From: Clostridiales bacterium
Lineage (GTDB): Bacteria; Bacillota; Clostridia; Lachnospirales; Lachnospiraceae
DNA: 64,000 bases
Reading direction: 5' to 3'
NCBI GenBank assembly: GCA_015655075.1
Contig: JAATFT010000049.1
Location: forward strand, 1 to 64,000
Within the stretch, counting starts at the first letter, position 1. The number at the start of each line of letters is the position of its first letter. Position numbers and translations under genes: made by a program. Positions 1 to 7,545 of the stretch are shown one piece after another. The notes under the pieces are model-generated. The model saw nothing but the letters and a program-made list of their open reading frames with translations. It searched no databases and was not told the origin of the DNA.

Positions 1-462
1 ATGGATGCTTTAGGACTGCTTTATTGTGAACACAAGACATACGTATTTCGGATTGCTCTTACCATTTTGAATGATACATATTTGGCAGAGGATGTAACGC
101 AGGAAACATTTTTGAGAATACAGAATAGTGCTAATAAATATCATTTAGGAATTAGTGAAAGAGCGTGGATTACTACAATAACTAGAAATATAGCCTTTGA
201 CATGTTGCGTAAACGTAAACATGAAATTGTACAGGAAGAACAAGATACAAATTACCAAGTAAACTATATGGAAAATAAATTGGAATTTTTATCAATTCTG
301 CAGCCATTAGATGAAACAGATAAGGAAATTGTATGTATGCGTATTGTGTCGGGACTTAAACACAGGGAAATAGCCCAAATTCTAAATATAAAAACTGTAA
401 CTGCAAAAAAGAGATATGAGAGAGCGATAAAAAAATTGGCATTAAGTATGAAGGAGGTTTGA
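1..462 (+). CDS. ECF-type RNA polymerase sigma factor
   Basis: A 153-residue sigma-70 family factor of the extracytoplasmic-function class. Region 2 is seen at about residues 5-65, with the typical LAEDVTQETFLRI helix. Region 4 at about 95-150 has a helix-turn-helix (HREIAQILNIKTVTAKKRYERA). The window opens exactly on this ATG, so a longer N-terminus upstream cannot be excluded. Its last codons overlap the ribosome binding site of the next gene, a single-pass membrane protein. That layout is usual for an ECF sigma and its anti-sigma or sensor. The target regulon is not visible. Confidence 0.88.
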   Translation: MDALGLLYCEHKTYVFRIALTILNDTYLAEDVTQETFLRIQNSANKYHLGISERAWITTITRNIAFDMLRKRKHEIVQEEQDTNYQVNYMENKLEFLSILQPLDETDKEIVCMRIVSGLKHREIAQILNIKTVTAKKRYERAIKKLALSMKEV

Positions 463-467
463 TTGCT

Positions 468-1919
468 ATGAAAAAAAATAAGATAGAAAAACAATTAAAA
501 ACATTGGTAAATAAAATGCCGGAGCCTAAATGTGAATTACTATATAATATGCCTGTAAAACAACCGTTTTTAAAAAAGAGAAAGATTGCAGTTAAATTGG
601 TAACAATGGTTTGTACTATCTGTCTGTTACTGTTTTGCGGAGTCTTTACCGTAAACGCAGAGTTTCGTGAATTAGTAATTTCTTTTTTAAAGTTAGGGGC
701 AGTAGAGGAAGTACCAGGTATTCAAGATACAGAAATTCAGCCAAATTCAATGGATAAGAAAGAAAATAATAAGTCTGAAAATAACCAAAATCAAGATATT
801 CAGCTATTATACAGTACAAATATGGAAGATATACTTTCAGTTGAGTATTTAGAATCTGATGGGTATATGACAAATTGGGATGGATTATTTTATTATGAAA
901 ATGAAGAAGGGAGAAAAGAGTTTTATCAGGCAGTAGATGGTGAATTTGTATCAAAAGATTTAGAAAAGTTGGATAGAGAAGTTACTATTATGGGAATAAC
1001 AGGGAGAATTGATTATAGTTTTAGTATTGTTGATGATTCTATTATTTTGTATGAAAATAATTTGCATAAGACAATACTGGAAGATGGAAGTGAAGCTGTT
1101 TTTTCCTTGGAAAAAGGGAAAAATAGCAGAGTTTATCTAAAGCTATATATTAATCCACAGGTAGGCTCGTGGTCTTATCCGGTAAGATATGATGTGAAAA
1201 CTGGGATAATAGAAGATTTTCTGGCCGATATTCAGTTGGGTGGAACAGAACTGTCAAAGTTACCAGTATTAATGGACTGGTATCTGGCAAATGATGATTA
1301 TGCAATTGTAACAGCAGGAACAAGTAAGGCAGATAAAGAGTTATATTTGATTAATCTTAAAAATAAAAGTATAAATTCAATTAACAGTGTAACAGGACTT
1401 ACTAATGTCTGGGGAAGTAAGATATTAGACAATAAACTGTTTGTCCTTACAGGGGACACAGAGTATTTTGATTATATAAGCTATGATTTTGCTACCGGAG
1501 ATAAGCAAATTATTTATGAAGATATCACAAAATGGATTTATGATACTGATAATGAATATAGCGTAATCTTCACAGGAGGACGCTATGATTTGGTACAAAA
1601 GGAAGAAAATATTTATCTAGCAGACGAAATGAGTGGAAAATTAAAAAAAATTGAAGGAATTACGGAAAAGCTAATAGATGGAGCCCTGATTAATAAGTCA
1701 GGAGATAAAATACTTGTTAGTAATTTTGGAGACGATTTCATTAAACAGATTGGAATATTAGATATTAATAAAAATATATTTTACCTATTTGATAGAAAAG
1801 GCAATCCTGAAATAGAAGAATATAGTATAAGTTGGCAAGATAATGATACTTTTGCAATTAACGCAGCTGATAAGAAACAAGCAAAGCATTATGTGTATTT
1901 ATATAGCTTGAATGAGTAG
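468..1919 (+). CDS. Single-pass membrane protein, probable partner (anti-sigma/sensor) of the ECF factor
   Basis: A 483-residue protein. It has a short basic cytoplasmic tail, one transmembrane segment at about residues 42-62 (VTMVCTICLLLFCGVF) and a long outside domain rich in beta-strand-like repeats with YD and WD dipeptides, possibly a beta-propeller. ATG at 468 is preferred over TTG at 459 because GGAGG (453-457) sits 10 nt before the ATG and only 1 nt before the TTG. It directly follows the sigma gene, so an anti-sigma or signal-sensing role is inferred from position and topology. No recognised zinc-binding anti-sigma motif is seen, and the family is not identified. Confidence 0.6.
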   Translation: MKKNKIEKQLKTLVNKMPEPKCELLYNMPVKQPFLKKRKIAVKLVTMVCTICLLLFCGVFTVNAEFRELVISFLKLGAVEEVPGIQDTEIQPNSMDKKENNKSENNQNQDIQLLYSTNMEDILSVEYLESDGYMTNWDGLFYYENEEGRKEFYQAVDGEFVSKDLEKLDREVTIMGITGRIDYSFSIVDDSIILYENNLHKTILEDGSEAVFSLEKGKNSRVYLKLYINPQVGSWSYPVRYDVKTGIIEDFLADIQLGGTELSKLPVLMDWYLANDDYAIVTAGTSKADKELYLINLKNKSINSINSVTGLTNVWGSKILDNKLFVLTGDTEYFDYISYDFATGDKQIIYEDITKWIYDTDNEYSVIFTGGRYDLVQKEENIYLADEMSGKLKKIEGITEKLIDGALINKSGDKILVSNFGDDFIKQIGILDINKNIFYLFDRKGNPEIEEYSISWQDNDTFAINAADKKQAKHYVYLYSLNE

Positions 1920-2160
1920 AATAACAGATTTGGAATTCCCTATCCGTATCTTATCAAATGATAGCAATAAAGAAAATAACGTCGAGTTAAAGAACTCAAT
2001 AGTAATGAATTTAGCACAAGTTCTTATGATGCACCGGTAAGTGATACTGAGGTAGCAACAGGTAATATTAAAATTATCAAACACCTAATAGTATGAATTC
2101 GCTATTGACAAACTTAAAATACCATGGTAAGATTTTAAAAATATTATAATATTATATGAC
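1920..2160 (+). other. Intergenic, with an orphan C-terminal reading frame
   Basis: No complete gene is seen. One forward frame from about 1984 to 2093 stays open and ends in TGA after residues resembling SYDAPVSDTEVATGN and IKIIKHLIV. It has no start or ribosome binding site, so it looks like the tail of a lost gene. Its family is not recognised. Confidence 0.3.
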
Positions 2161-2164
2161 TATT

Positions 2165-2245
2165 ATATGAGGGAGTAATAAGCGCAGTCGTAAAGCGTGG
2201 TAAGTCAACATCTCTAGCTGTGATATCAGCCTGGCTTATCTTAAA
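2165..2245 (+). promoter_or_regulatory. yybP-ykoY family (Mn2+) riboswitch aptamer
   Basis: This leader carries the family hallmarks in order: GGGAGTA at 2171-2177, AGTCAACA at 2203-2210 and CAGCCTGGC at 2227-2235. A closing helix can form between ATAAGC (2178-2183) and GCTTAT (2234-2239). It precedes a P-type cation ATPase. Such ATPases, for example YoaB of Lactococcus, are known targets of this manganese-sensing class. Tandem terminator-like hairpins follow immediately. The assignment rests on motif recognition; a covariance-model search would settle it. Confidence 0.75.
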
Positions 2246-2251
2246 ATATGA

Positions 2252-2288
2252 GACTCATGTACAGCAACTACTGTACTTGAGTCTTTTT
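2252..2288 (+). terminator. Intrinsic terminator 1 of the Mn riboswitch
   Basis: GACTCATGTACAG (2252-2264) pairs with CTGTACTTGAGTC (2271-2283) with one mismatch around a 6-nt loop, followed by TTTTT. It lies directly after the aptamer. Its 3' arm can instead pair with 2296-2305 (see findings). Confidence 0.8.
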
Positions 2289-2291
2289 AAA

Positions 2292-2322
2292 AAGGTCAAG
2301 TACAGAAACTTGATCTTTTTTT
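2292..2322 (+). terminator. Intrinsic terminator 2 of the Mn riboswitch
   Basis: AAGGTCAAGT (2292-2301) pairs with ACTTGATCTT (2308-2317), followed by seven T. It shares its 5' arm with a competing hairpin made with 2271-2280, so only one of terminator 2 and the antiterminator can form at a time. Confidence 0.75.
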
Positions 2323-2464
2323 ATCGAATAGGAAAGTGTGCCTTATTGGATAAAAAAGCCGACCGCCGATGCACATGACGCGCGGTTGGTAGTTTGTCAC
2401 TAAAGTGACGGCGCGTCAGCGCCAGAGTTTGCAAAGCAGACTCTTTCTTATTAGGAGGAAATGT

Positions 2465-5107
2465 ATGAAGGAATATTTACAATCATCGAAGGAAGTTCTG
2501 CAAAGGTTAAAGACGGATGCGGAAGGCCTTTCTGTAATGGAAGCAGGTAAAAGGCTGGAACAAAACGGTAAGAATAAACTGAAGGAATCAAAGAAAGTTC
2601 CTCTTATTATCCGTTTCTTAAATCAGTTAAAAGACCCTATGGTAATTATACTGATTGCTGCGGCACTGATATCCGGTATCACCGCAGCATATGCCAATGA
2701 GTCATTTGCCGACGTCATCATCATCCTGGCCGTTGTTGTGATTAATTCCATATTGGGGGTATATCAGGAAAGCAAAGCGGAAAAAGCAATTGAGGCTTTG
2801 CAGGCCATAACGGCGTCAACTTCTAAGGCTATGCGCGACGGAAAACTTCAGGCGGTAAAAAGCGAAGACCTGGTGGTTGGCGATGTTATTATACTGGAAG
2901 CGGGAGATTTGGTACCCGCGGACGCCAGATTGCTGGACAGTGCCAGCATGAAGGTGGAGGAAGCGGCCCTGACCGGGGAGAGCGTTCCTGTGGATAAGAT
3001 AATCCATGCTTTGAATCTGGACGGCCAGAAGGATATCTCCCTTGGCGATCGTAAAAATATGGTATATGTGGGCAGCACTATTGTATATGGGCGGGGAAGA
3101 GCAGTTATCACGGCTACCGGTATGGACACGGAGATGGGTAAGATTGCCGATGCCATTACGAAAGCCAAGGAAAATGCCACTCCTCTTCAGCTTAAATTAA
3201 ACCAGCTCAGTAAAGTTCTAAGTTCTCTTGTTCTTGGAATTTGTGTCTTCATTTTTTTGTTCGATGTATTTCGCCTCTATCCCAATATTTCAGGCAAAGG
3301 CGTCTTAGAAACCTTCATGGTTGCCGTATCCTTAGCCGTAGCCGCTATTCCGGAAGGTCTTGTTGCCGTGGTGACAATTGTATTGTCCGTTGGTGTAACC
3401 AATATGTCAAAAAGAAATGCGGTGGTCCGGAAATTAACTGCGGTGGAGACTTTAGGATGCACCAATGTCATTTGTTCTGATAAAACAGGTACTTTAACGC
3501 AGAATAAGATGACCGTTGTGGACAGCTTTAGTAAAGATGAGATGTTTCTGGGCCGTGCTATGGCGCTTTGTAATGACGCGCATTTAAATGATTCTAACGA
3601 GGCCGAGGGAGAGCCTACGGAAGCGGCTCTTGTAGGTTTTGCATATAAGCTGGGAATATTAAAGAGTGAAGAGGAGAAAAAAACTCCCCGTATAGGGGAA
3701 GCTCCTTTTGATTCCGGCCGAAAGCTTATGAGTACAATTCATAAGCTGGAAAACGGCAGCTTTGAGCAATATACAAAGGGTGCTCCCGACGTTCTCATCG
3801 CCCGCTGCACCTTCTATTGGGACGGTTCAAAACAGATACCTATGACGGAGAAGATCAGGAAAGAAAGTTTAAAAACCAATAAATCCTTGGCGGATCAGGC
3901 ACTGCGTGTTCTTGCTGCAGCCTTTCGCAGCTGGGAGGAGATGCCAAAGGAACAGACACCGGAATTTTTGGAACAGGATCTTTGCTTCATTGGCCTGACC
4001 GGTATGATAGATCCCATCCGGCCGGAAGTAAAGCCTGCCATTGTCGAATGTAAGACAGCCGGTATCCGTACGGTTATGATTACCGGAGACCACAGGGATA
4101 CTGCCGTTGCAATTGCCAGGCAGCTTGGTATTATTGAAGATGCATCACAAGCATTAACCGGAGCTGAATTAAATGAACTAAGTGATAAACAATTGGAGGA
4201 GGATATCCTGAAATATTCCGTCTACGCCCGCGTACAGCCTGAACATAAAGTCAGGATCGTCAAGGCCTGGCAGAATAAAGATATGGTCGTTGCCATGACC
4301 GGTGACGGCGTAAACGATGCGCCTTCCATAAAGACAGCCGATATTGGCATCGGTATGGGTATCACGGGAACGGATGTTACCAAAAATGTTGCCGATATGG
4401 TGCTTGCCGATGATAATTTTGCCACCATTGTAAATGCTGTGGAGGAGGGCCGGCGTATCTACGATAATATACGGAAAGCAATTCAGTTTCTGCTTTCCTC
4501 CAATCTTTCAGAGGTACTGGCCATCTTTTTATCCACTTTACTTGGTTTTACGATTTTAAAACCGGTTCATTTACTTTGGATTAACCTGATTACGGATACC
4601 TTCCCGGCCGTTGCACTTGGTATGGAAAAAGAAGAAGCAGATACCATGAACCGTCCTCCCCGTAATTCCAAGGAAGGGGTTTTTGCAAGAGGCTTGGGCT
4701 TTGATGTACTCTGGCAGGGATTTATGGTTGCCGGAGTCACTGTTTTAGCCTATTTTATCGGGCATTTTATGGAGGCCGGCGTATTTGAAATTGCCGAAAG
4801 CCCCCACGGCATGACGATGGCTTTTTTAACACTTTCCATGGCCGAGATGTTCCATTCCCTGAATATGAGAAGCAGACGGCAGTCCATATTCCGGATAAAG
4901 CAACGTAATAATTACTTATTTGGCGCTATAGCAGCCTCTTTTATTTTAACAACTGCGGTAATATACATCCCTGCCCTGGCAAAAGCGTTCCGGTTTGAAA
5001 GCATCTCTGCTTTAGAATATCTGGTGGCTATGGGATTGGGTATCGTCGTTATACCCATTGTGGAAATCATTAAATTCTTTCAGAGAATTCATGATAAAAC
5101 CACTTAA
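2465..5107 (+). CDS. P-type cation-transporting ATPase (Ca2+/Mn2+ exporter, SERCA/PMCA type)
   Basis: An 880-residue P2-type ATPase. The N-terminal cation-ATPase domain comes first, then M1-M2, an actuator domain with TGES, and M3-M4 with the PEGL ion-binding motif. The phosphorylation site DKTGTLT, the ATP-domain motif MITGDH and hinge GDGVNDAP follow, then M5-M10 with NLITDTFPAVALG in M6. It should pump Ca2+ or Mn2+ out of the cell. The start at 2465 is chosen because TTAGGAGGAAATGT sits just upstream; a longer frame opens at 2405 but lacks a site. The upstream Mn-type riboswitch argues for manganese export as the physiological role. Confidence 0.9.
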   Translation: MKEYLQSSKEVLQRLKTDAEGLSVMEAGKRLEQNGKNKLKESKKVPLIIRFLNQLKDPMVIILIAAALISGITAAYANESFADVIIILAVVVINSILGVYQESKAEKAIEALQAITASTSKAMRDGKLQAVKSEDLVVGDVIILEAGDLVPADARLLDSASMKVEEAALTGESVPVDKIIHALNLDGQKDISLGDRKNMVYVGSTIVYGRGRAVITATGMDTEMGKIADAITKAKENATPLQLKLNQLSKVLSSLVLGICVFIFLFDVFRLYPNISGKGVLETFMVAVSLAVAAIPEGLVAVVTIVLSVGVTNMSKRNAVVRKLTAVETLGCTNVICSDKTGTLTQNKMTVVDSFSKDEMFLGRAMALCNDAHLNDSNEAEGEPTEAALVGFAYKLGILKSEEEKKTPRIGEAPFDSGRKLMSTIHKLENGSFEQYTKGAPDVLIARCTFYWDGSKQIPMTEKIRKESLKTNKSLADQALRVLAAAFRSWEEMPKEQTPEFLEQDLCFIGLTGMIDPIRPEVKPAIVECKTAGIRTVMITGDHRDTAVAIARQLGIIEDASQALTGAELNELSDKQLEEDILKYSVYARVQPEHKVRIVKAWQNKDMVVAMTGDGVNDAPSIKTADIGIGMGITGTDVTKNVADMVLADDNFATIVNAVEEGRRIYDNIRKAIQFLLSSNLSEVLAIFLSTLLGFTILKPVHLLWINLITDTFPAVALGMEKEEADTMNRPPRNSKEGVFARGLGFDVLWQGFMVAGVTVLAYFIGHFMEAGVFEIAESPHGMTMAFLTLSMAEMFHSLNMRSRRQSIFRIKQRNNYLFGAIAASFILTTAVIYIPALAKAFRFESISALEYLVAMGLGIVVIPIVEIIKFFQRIHDKTT

Positions 5108-5352
5108 ATTTTCCTGCCGGAAGAAAACGCAATATACAATTATATGGGCCTGGTATGCACCTGCTGCATATCTTTGGGCCGTTAATGAAGAAATAAAAAA
5201 TAGACTTTTTTCTTGGTGGAGAGGTATATTTTTTATTGATGTGCCTATTACAGTAAAGGATATTACGTCAATATCCTTGTTTGGTATCTACTGCTATTGG
5301 ATATGTAGTTGGAAGTGGTACTCTTACATACTAAAAAATGATAAAGGTTTGA

Positions 5353-5928
5353 TTGATAATGTTGCAAATTCGTTTTATAAATTATTTTCTATTTTTTATT
5401 TTAATAAACATATTGTTCATTATTCTTATAACTGGAAAAATAAAAGACAAAAAAACCTTATCAATTTTAGGTTGTCTTATTTCTCTAATGATCATAACAG
5501 CAATATGTTTTTTCCCTTTTCCATATCAAGAGGAATTAATAAATGACAGAATGTCAAACGATATGAGTTTATCAAATAATTATATTCCTTTTCACACTAT
5601 ATTTACATCAGTTATTGAGAGTATAGAATATCATGTATATACTGAAATAATCTATTCGATTATTGGTAATATAGTATTATTTGTACCTCTCGGTTTTTCA
5701 ATATTTTTTAGCATAGAAAGTGAAAAAAAAATATTAAAAACTCTTATTACTGTATTTTTTGTATCAGTGTCAATAGAAACTTTACAATGGATATTTAATT
5801 CATTTTTAGGATTTAACTATCGTGCAGTTGATATTGATGATCTTATATTAAATGTTTGTGGTGGTGTAGTTGGATATGCTATTGCCTGTTATGCTTTTAA
5901 GATTTATAAAAGCAGATATAACAAATAA
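5353..5928 (+). CDS. VanZ-like membrane protein
   Basis: A 191-residue integral membrane protein with about five hydrophobic helices. It has the VanZ-family pattern: N-terminal helices, an NIVLFVPLGF motif, then SIETLQWIF and a DIDDLILNVCGG segment. VanZ in glycopeptide resistance lowers teicoplanin susceptibility, but most homologues have no known role. AAAGG at about 5343 fits a TTG start at 5353; ATG at 5359 is an alternative. The 240 bases between the ATPase and this gene show no convincing gene. Confidence 0.75.
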   Translation: MIMLQIRFINYFLFFILINILFIILITGKIKDKKTLSILGCLISLMIITAICFFPFPYQEELINDRMSNDMSLSNNYIPFHTIFTSVIESIEYHVYTEIIYSIIGNIVLFVPLGFSIFFSIESEKKILKTLITVFFVSVSIETLQWIFNSFLGFNYRAVDIDDLILNVCGGVVGYAIACYAFKIYKSRYNK

Positions 5929-6013
5929 TATGTCTGCAAAAAAAACATAAAAAATAAAAAACATTTGACAGTATGGAACAGATTATGAAATATGTGGAAA
6001 TCGGAAATAGTAT

Positions 6014-6318
6014 TCAAACATTGCCGTAGGAGATATGATGTATTGTGTAATAGTTATCTGTATATCTCGTATAAGGACAATGCATTGATCACATGCAGCA
6101 CGAAAGCAGATGCCTATAGAATTACGAAAATCTGCCTTCGTGTTTTTAACTTTTCAGATCATTGAGAAATTAATAAATTGACAGGAAGATTATTCCGCAA
6201 TAATTACCGGATAGGATTTTGCACCGTTACCTATGGGCTCTCCGAAAATAATGGAAGAAAGTTTTACCCGGATGACCGGCCGGACTGCGTCATTTCTGCG
6301 TCCGACAAAGTAGCTGTC
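6014..6318. repeat. 305-bp duplicated segment, copy 1
   Basis: It matches 21894-22198 at high identity over exactly the same length, with sharp edges: TCAAACATTGCCG starts both and TAGCTGTC ends both. It carries the last codons of the DUF6273 gene in reverse orientation plus a terminator hairpin (6100-6141). Outside these edges the two loci are unrelated. Confidence 0.95.
6190..6318 (-). pseudogene. 3'-terminal fragment of a DUF6273-family gene
   Basis: On the reverse strand this encodes only the final ~43 residues of the Big2/DUF6273 protein that is intact at 22070-23464, including the family's RNDAVRPVIRV-like end. The fragment is cut at 6318, where sequence similar to an IS3 transposase begins. 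It cannot be expressed as a protein. Confidence 0.85.
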
Positions 6319-6423
6319 ATTACCGAATTAAGGCAAACATATAAATTGACAGCTTTATTGGGAATGGCAGGTATGCCAAGAAGCACATACTATTACTATC
6401 TTAAGAAATCCCATGACCAGTAA
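6319..6423 (+). pseudogene. IS3-family transposase OrfB N-terminal stub
   Basis: The forward frame reads ITELRQTYKLTALLGMAG then MPRSTYYYYLKKS, the recognisable N-terminus of IS3/IS150-type OrfB transposases. A stop follows after about 34 residues. The DDE catalytic core is absent, so this is a dead remnant. An open frame running from 6178 into this stub is an artefact of the join with the duplicated segment. Confidence 0.75.
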
Positions 6424-6588
6424 GATGCTGGTAGTTTCGGGCAAGAAATAATACTTCTAAATACTTAATTTTATTTGATAATTGCTCTCGGTAAATTATC
6501 AAAAATTTTGATCTTGTAAGAGCTTCTGATATTGTTTTGCATAACTTATAGCAATTGCCCTTGCCTCATTTGTAGTATATTTTTTCAT
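6415..6588 (-). pseudogene. Truncated, frameshifted PBECR4-family nuclease/toxin
   Basis: An ATG at 6588 with AAAGGG 8 nt upstream opens a frame reading MKKYTTNEARAIAISYAKQ up to a stop in a T-rich run. In the next frame it continues as LIIYREQLSNKIKYLEVLF and LARNYQHLTG. Together these resemble the N-terminal third of PBECR4 proteins (Barnase/EndoU/Colicin E5/RelE-like nuclease clan), which carry an EVxFLPRNxxHLTG signature. The rest is lost at the junction with the IS3 stub near 6415. Upstream in the same orientation lie a hairpin, 49-nt repeats and a consensus promoter. Family assignment is from memory of the motif. Confidence 0.65.
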
Positions 6589-6620
6589 TTATGCATCCCT
6601 TTATTAATAATTTTAAATAG

Positions 6621-6661
6621 AAAAGAGAGTAATAACACCACGGTGCTACATACTCTCTTTT
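6621..6661 (-). terminator. Hairpin between repeat RNA and PBECR4 stub
   Basis: An 11-bp stem (AAAAGAGAGTA with TACTCTCTTTT) with an inner CACC/GGTG helix. Read on the reverse strand it lies between the 49-nt repeats and the start codon at 6588, the place of the attenuating terminator in type III toxin-antitoxin operons. Confidence 0.6.
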
Positions 6662-6670
6662 CATGGCTAA

Positions 6671-6785
6671 TTTTAGAGTTGTCTGTCAACGACTAGCTAT
6701 AAGCCGGTATAAAATCGGTTTTTAGAGTTGTCTGCCAACGGTTGGTTAACAACCAACATAGTATCAGATTTTAGTGTTAGCCCAC
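6671..6785 (-). repeat. Tandem 49-nt repeats, possible type III antitoxin RNA
   Basis: TTTTAGAGTTGTCTG occurs at 6671 and at 6720, and a diverged start (TTTTAGTGTTAG) at 6769. The spacing is exactly 49 nt each time, giving a little over two units. Units carry self-complementary GTTG/CAAC segments. A consensus promoter reads leftward through them toward the PBECR4 stub. Confidence 0.75.
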
Positions 6786-6815
6786 TTAGAAGAACACGCT
6801 CTTCTACTTGATATT

Positions 6816-6844
6816 ATTATACGCTATTCTTAATTTTATGTCAA
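6816..6844 (-). promoter_or_regulatory. Consensus sigma-A promoter for the repeat RNA
   Basis: On the reverse strand, TTGACA (6844-6839) and TATAAT (6821-6816) are separated by 17 nt, a perfect match to the consensus. The transcript would begin near 6808 with an AGAAGA/TCTTCT hairpin and then run through the 49-nt repeats. Confidence 0.85.
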
Positions 6845-6887
6845 TAATTTAAAATAATAAAAGAAAACCATAAAAGAGAATATATTT

Positions 6888-7062
6888 AACAATTCCAGCC
6901 TCCTTGTCATAATCGCAAATTGTCAAAGGAATTCTTTCTCCTTTGTCATCTATCTTTACGATAACAAATTGACCGGGATAACAATTTTTTGATACCTTTG
7001 GGCTTTAATATCCCTAAGATAGATTGAATTAGAAAGGATTTCTTTTTTCATAATAGTAAAGC
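6888..7062 (-). pseudogene. NfnA-like (ferredoxin-NADP reductase alpha) N-terminal stub, frameshifted
   Basis: The reverse strand reads FTIMKKEILSNSIYL then, after a one-base shift near 6975, PGQFVIVKIDDKGERIPLT and ICDYDKEAG. This matches the N-terminal FAD-binding start of the sulfide dehydrogenase/NfnA/PyrK-like reductase family. Similarity stops at about 6888, and the remaining ~240 residues are missing. A 60-residue open frame (6956-7138) covers part of it but is not a real gene. Confidence 0.7.
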
Positions 7063-7116
7063 TTGCATTTTCTGACAATTCAATGAACCTCCTTTTTCTT
7101 CCAACACTGTTGTTGA

Positions 7117-7157
7117 CATTAAAACTTATAGAGTGCATTTTTATATAAGTTTTAATG
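7117..7157. repeat. Perfect 14-bp inverted repeat
   Basis: CATTAAAACTTATA (7117-7130) is repeated in inverted orientation at 7144-7157. No T-run follows on either strand, so it may be an operator or the remains of a promoter region of the NfnA stub. From 7158 to 7426 I see only AT-rich DNA without a gene. Confidence 0.6.
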
Positions 7158-7426
7158 CAATTCGTATTATACGGTACATATTATAAAGTATATAGCAAAT
7201 ATTTAAGAATAATTCAGTGATTTACATCATAAAATTTTTAAAAATCAGGGTAAATGAATTTATTTTTAATTAAAAAATTTATTTTTATCGGTTTAATGAG
7301 ACCTGATGTGCATAAACAATGCTATAAAAAGTATGATATAACGTGCACTTAAAGCTGGATAATTAGTAATATATTATATATTTAGCGATTTGTAAAATGA
7401 TATTTATAATTATTACACAAAATTTG

Positions 7427-7455
7427 TAGACATTTCTATTGTGATATGCTATTAT
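7427..7455 (+). promoter_or_regulatory. Likely promoter of the sugar catabolic operon
   Basis: TAGACA (7427-7432), a 17-nt spacer and TATTAT (7450-7455) lie about 90 nt before the first dehydrogenase gene and just before the putative operator at 7466. Confidence 0.5.
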
Positions 7456-7465
7456 TGTTATAGTG

Positions 7466-7485
7466 ATTATGTTACTACATAACAA
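7466..7485 (+). promoter_or_regulatory. Putative operator, copy 1
   Basis: ATTATGTTACTACATAACAA contains an imperfect inverted repeat (GTTA...TAAC). It recurs with one change at 14002-14021, upstream of the sugar transporter. A GntR/HutC regulator is encoded at 19197-19970 and is the natural candidate to bind. The site lies just downstream of the likely -10 box, fitting repression. Confidence 0.6.
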
Positions 7486-7545
7486 CTTAATAATAACATA
7501 ACGTATTATATTAAATCATAATTATAATGGAGGAGAGAAACAGGA

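Noticed and set aside
5058-5546. Open frame of 162 codons overlapping the ATPase end and the VanZ gene
   Set aside because: No ribosome binding site, overlaps two better-supported genes, and composition is not protein-like.
6178-6423. 81-codon open frame
   Set aside because: It is a chance fusion of antisense DUF6273 sequence with an IS3 OrfB stub across a junction at 6318.
6671-6785. A short CRISPR array
   Set aside because: Only two and a bit units with conserved and variable parts mixed inside a 49-nt period, no cas genes, and a promoter-terminator-ORF layout that fits a repeat RNA antitoxin better.
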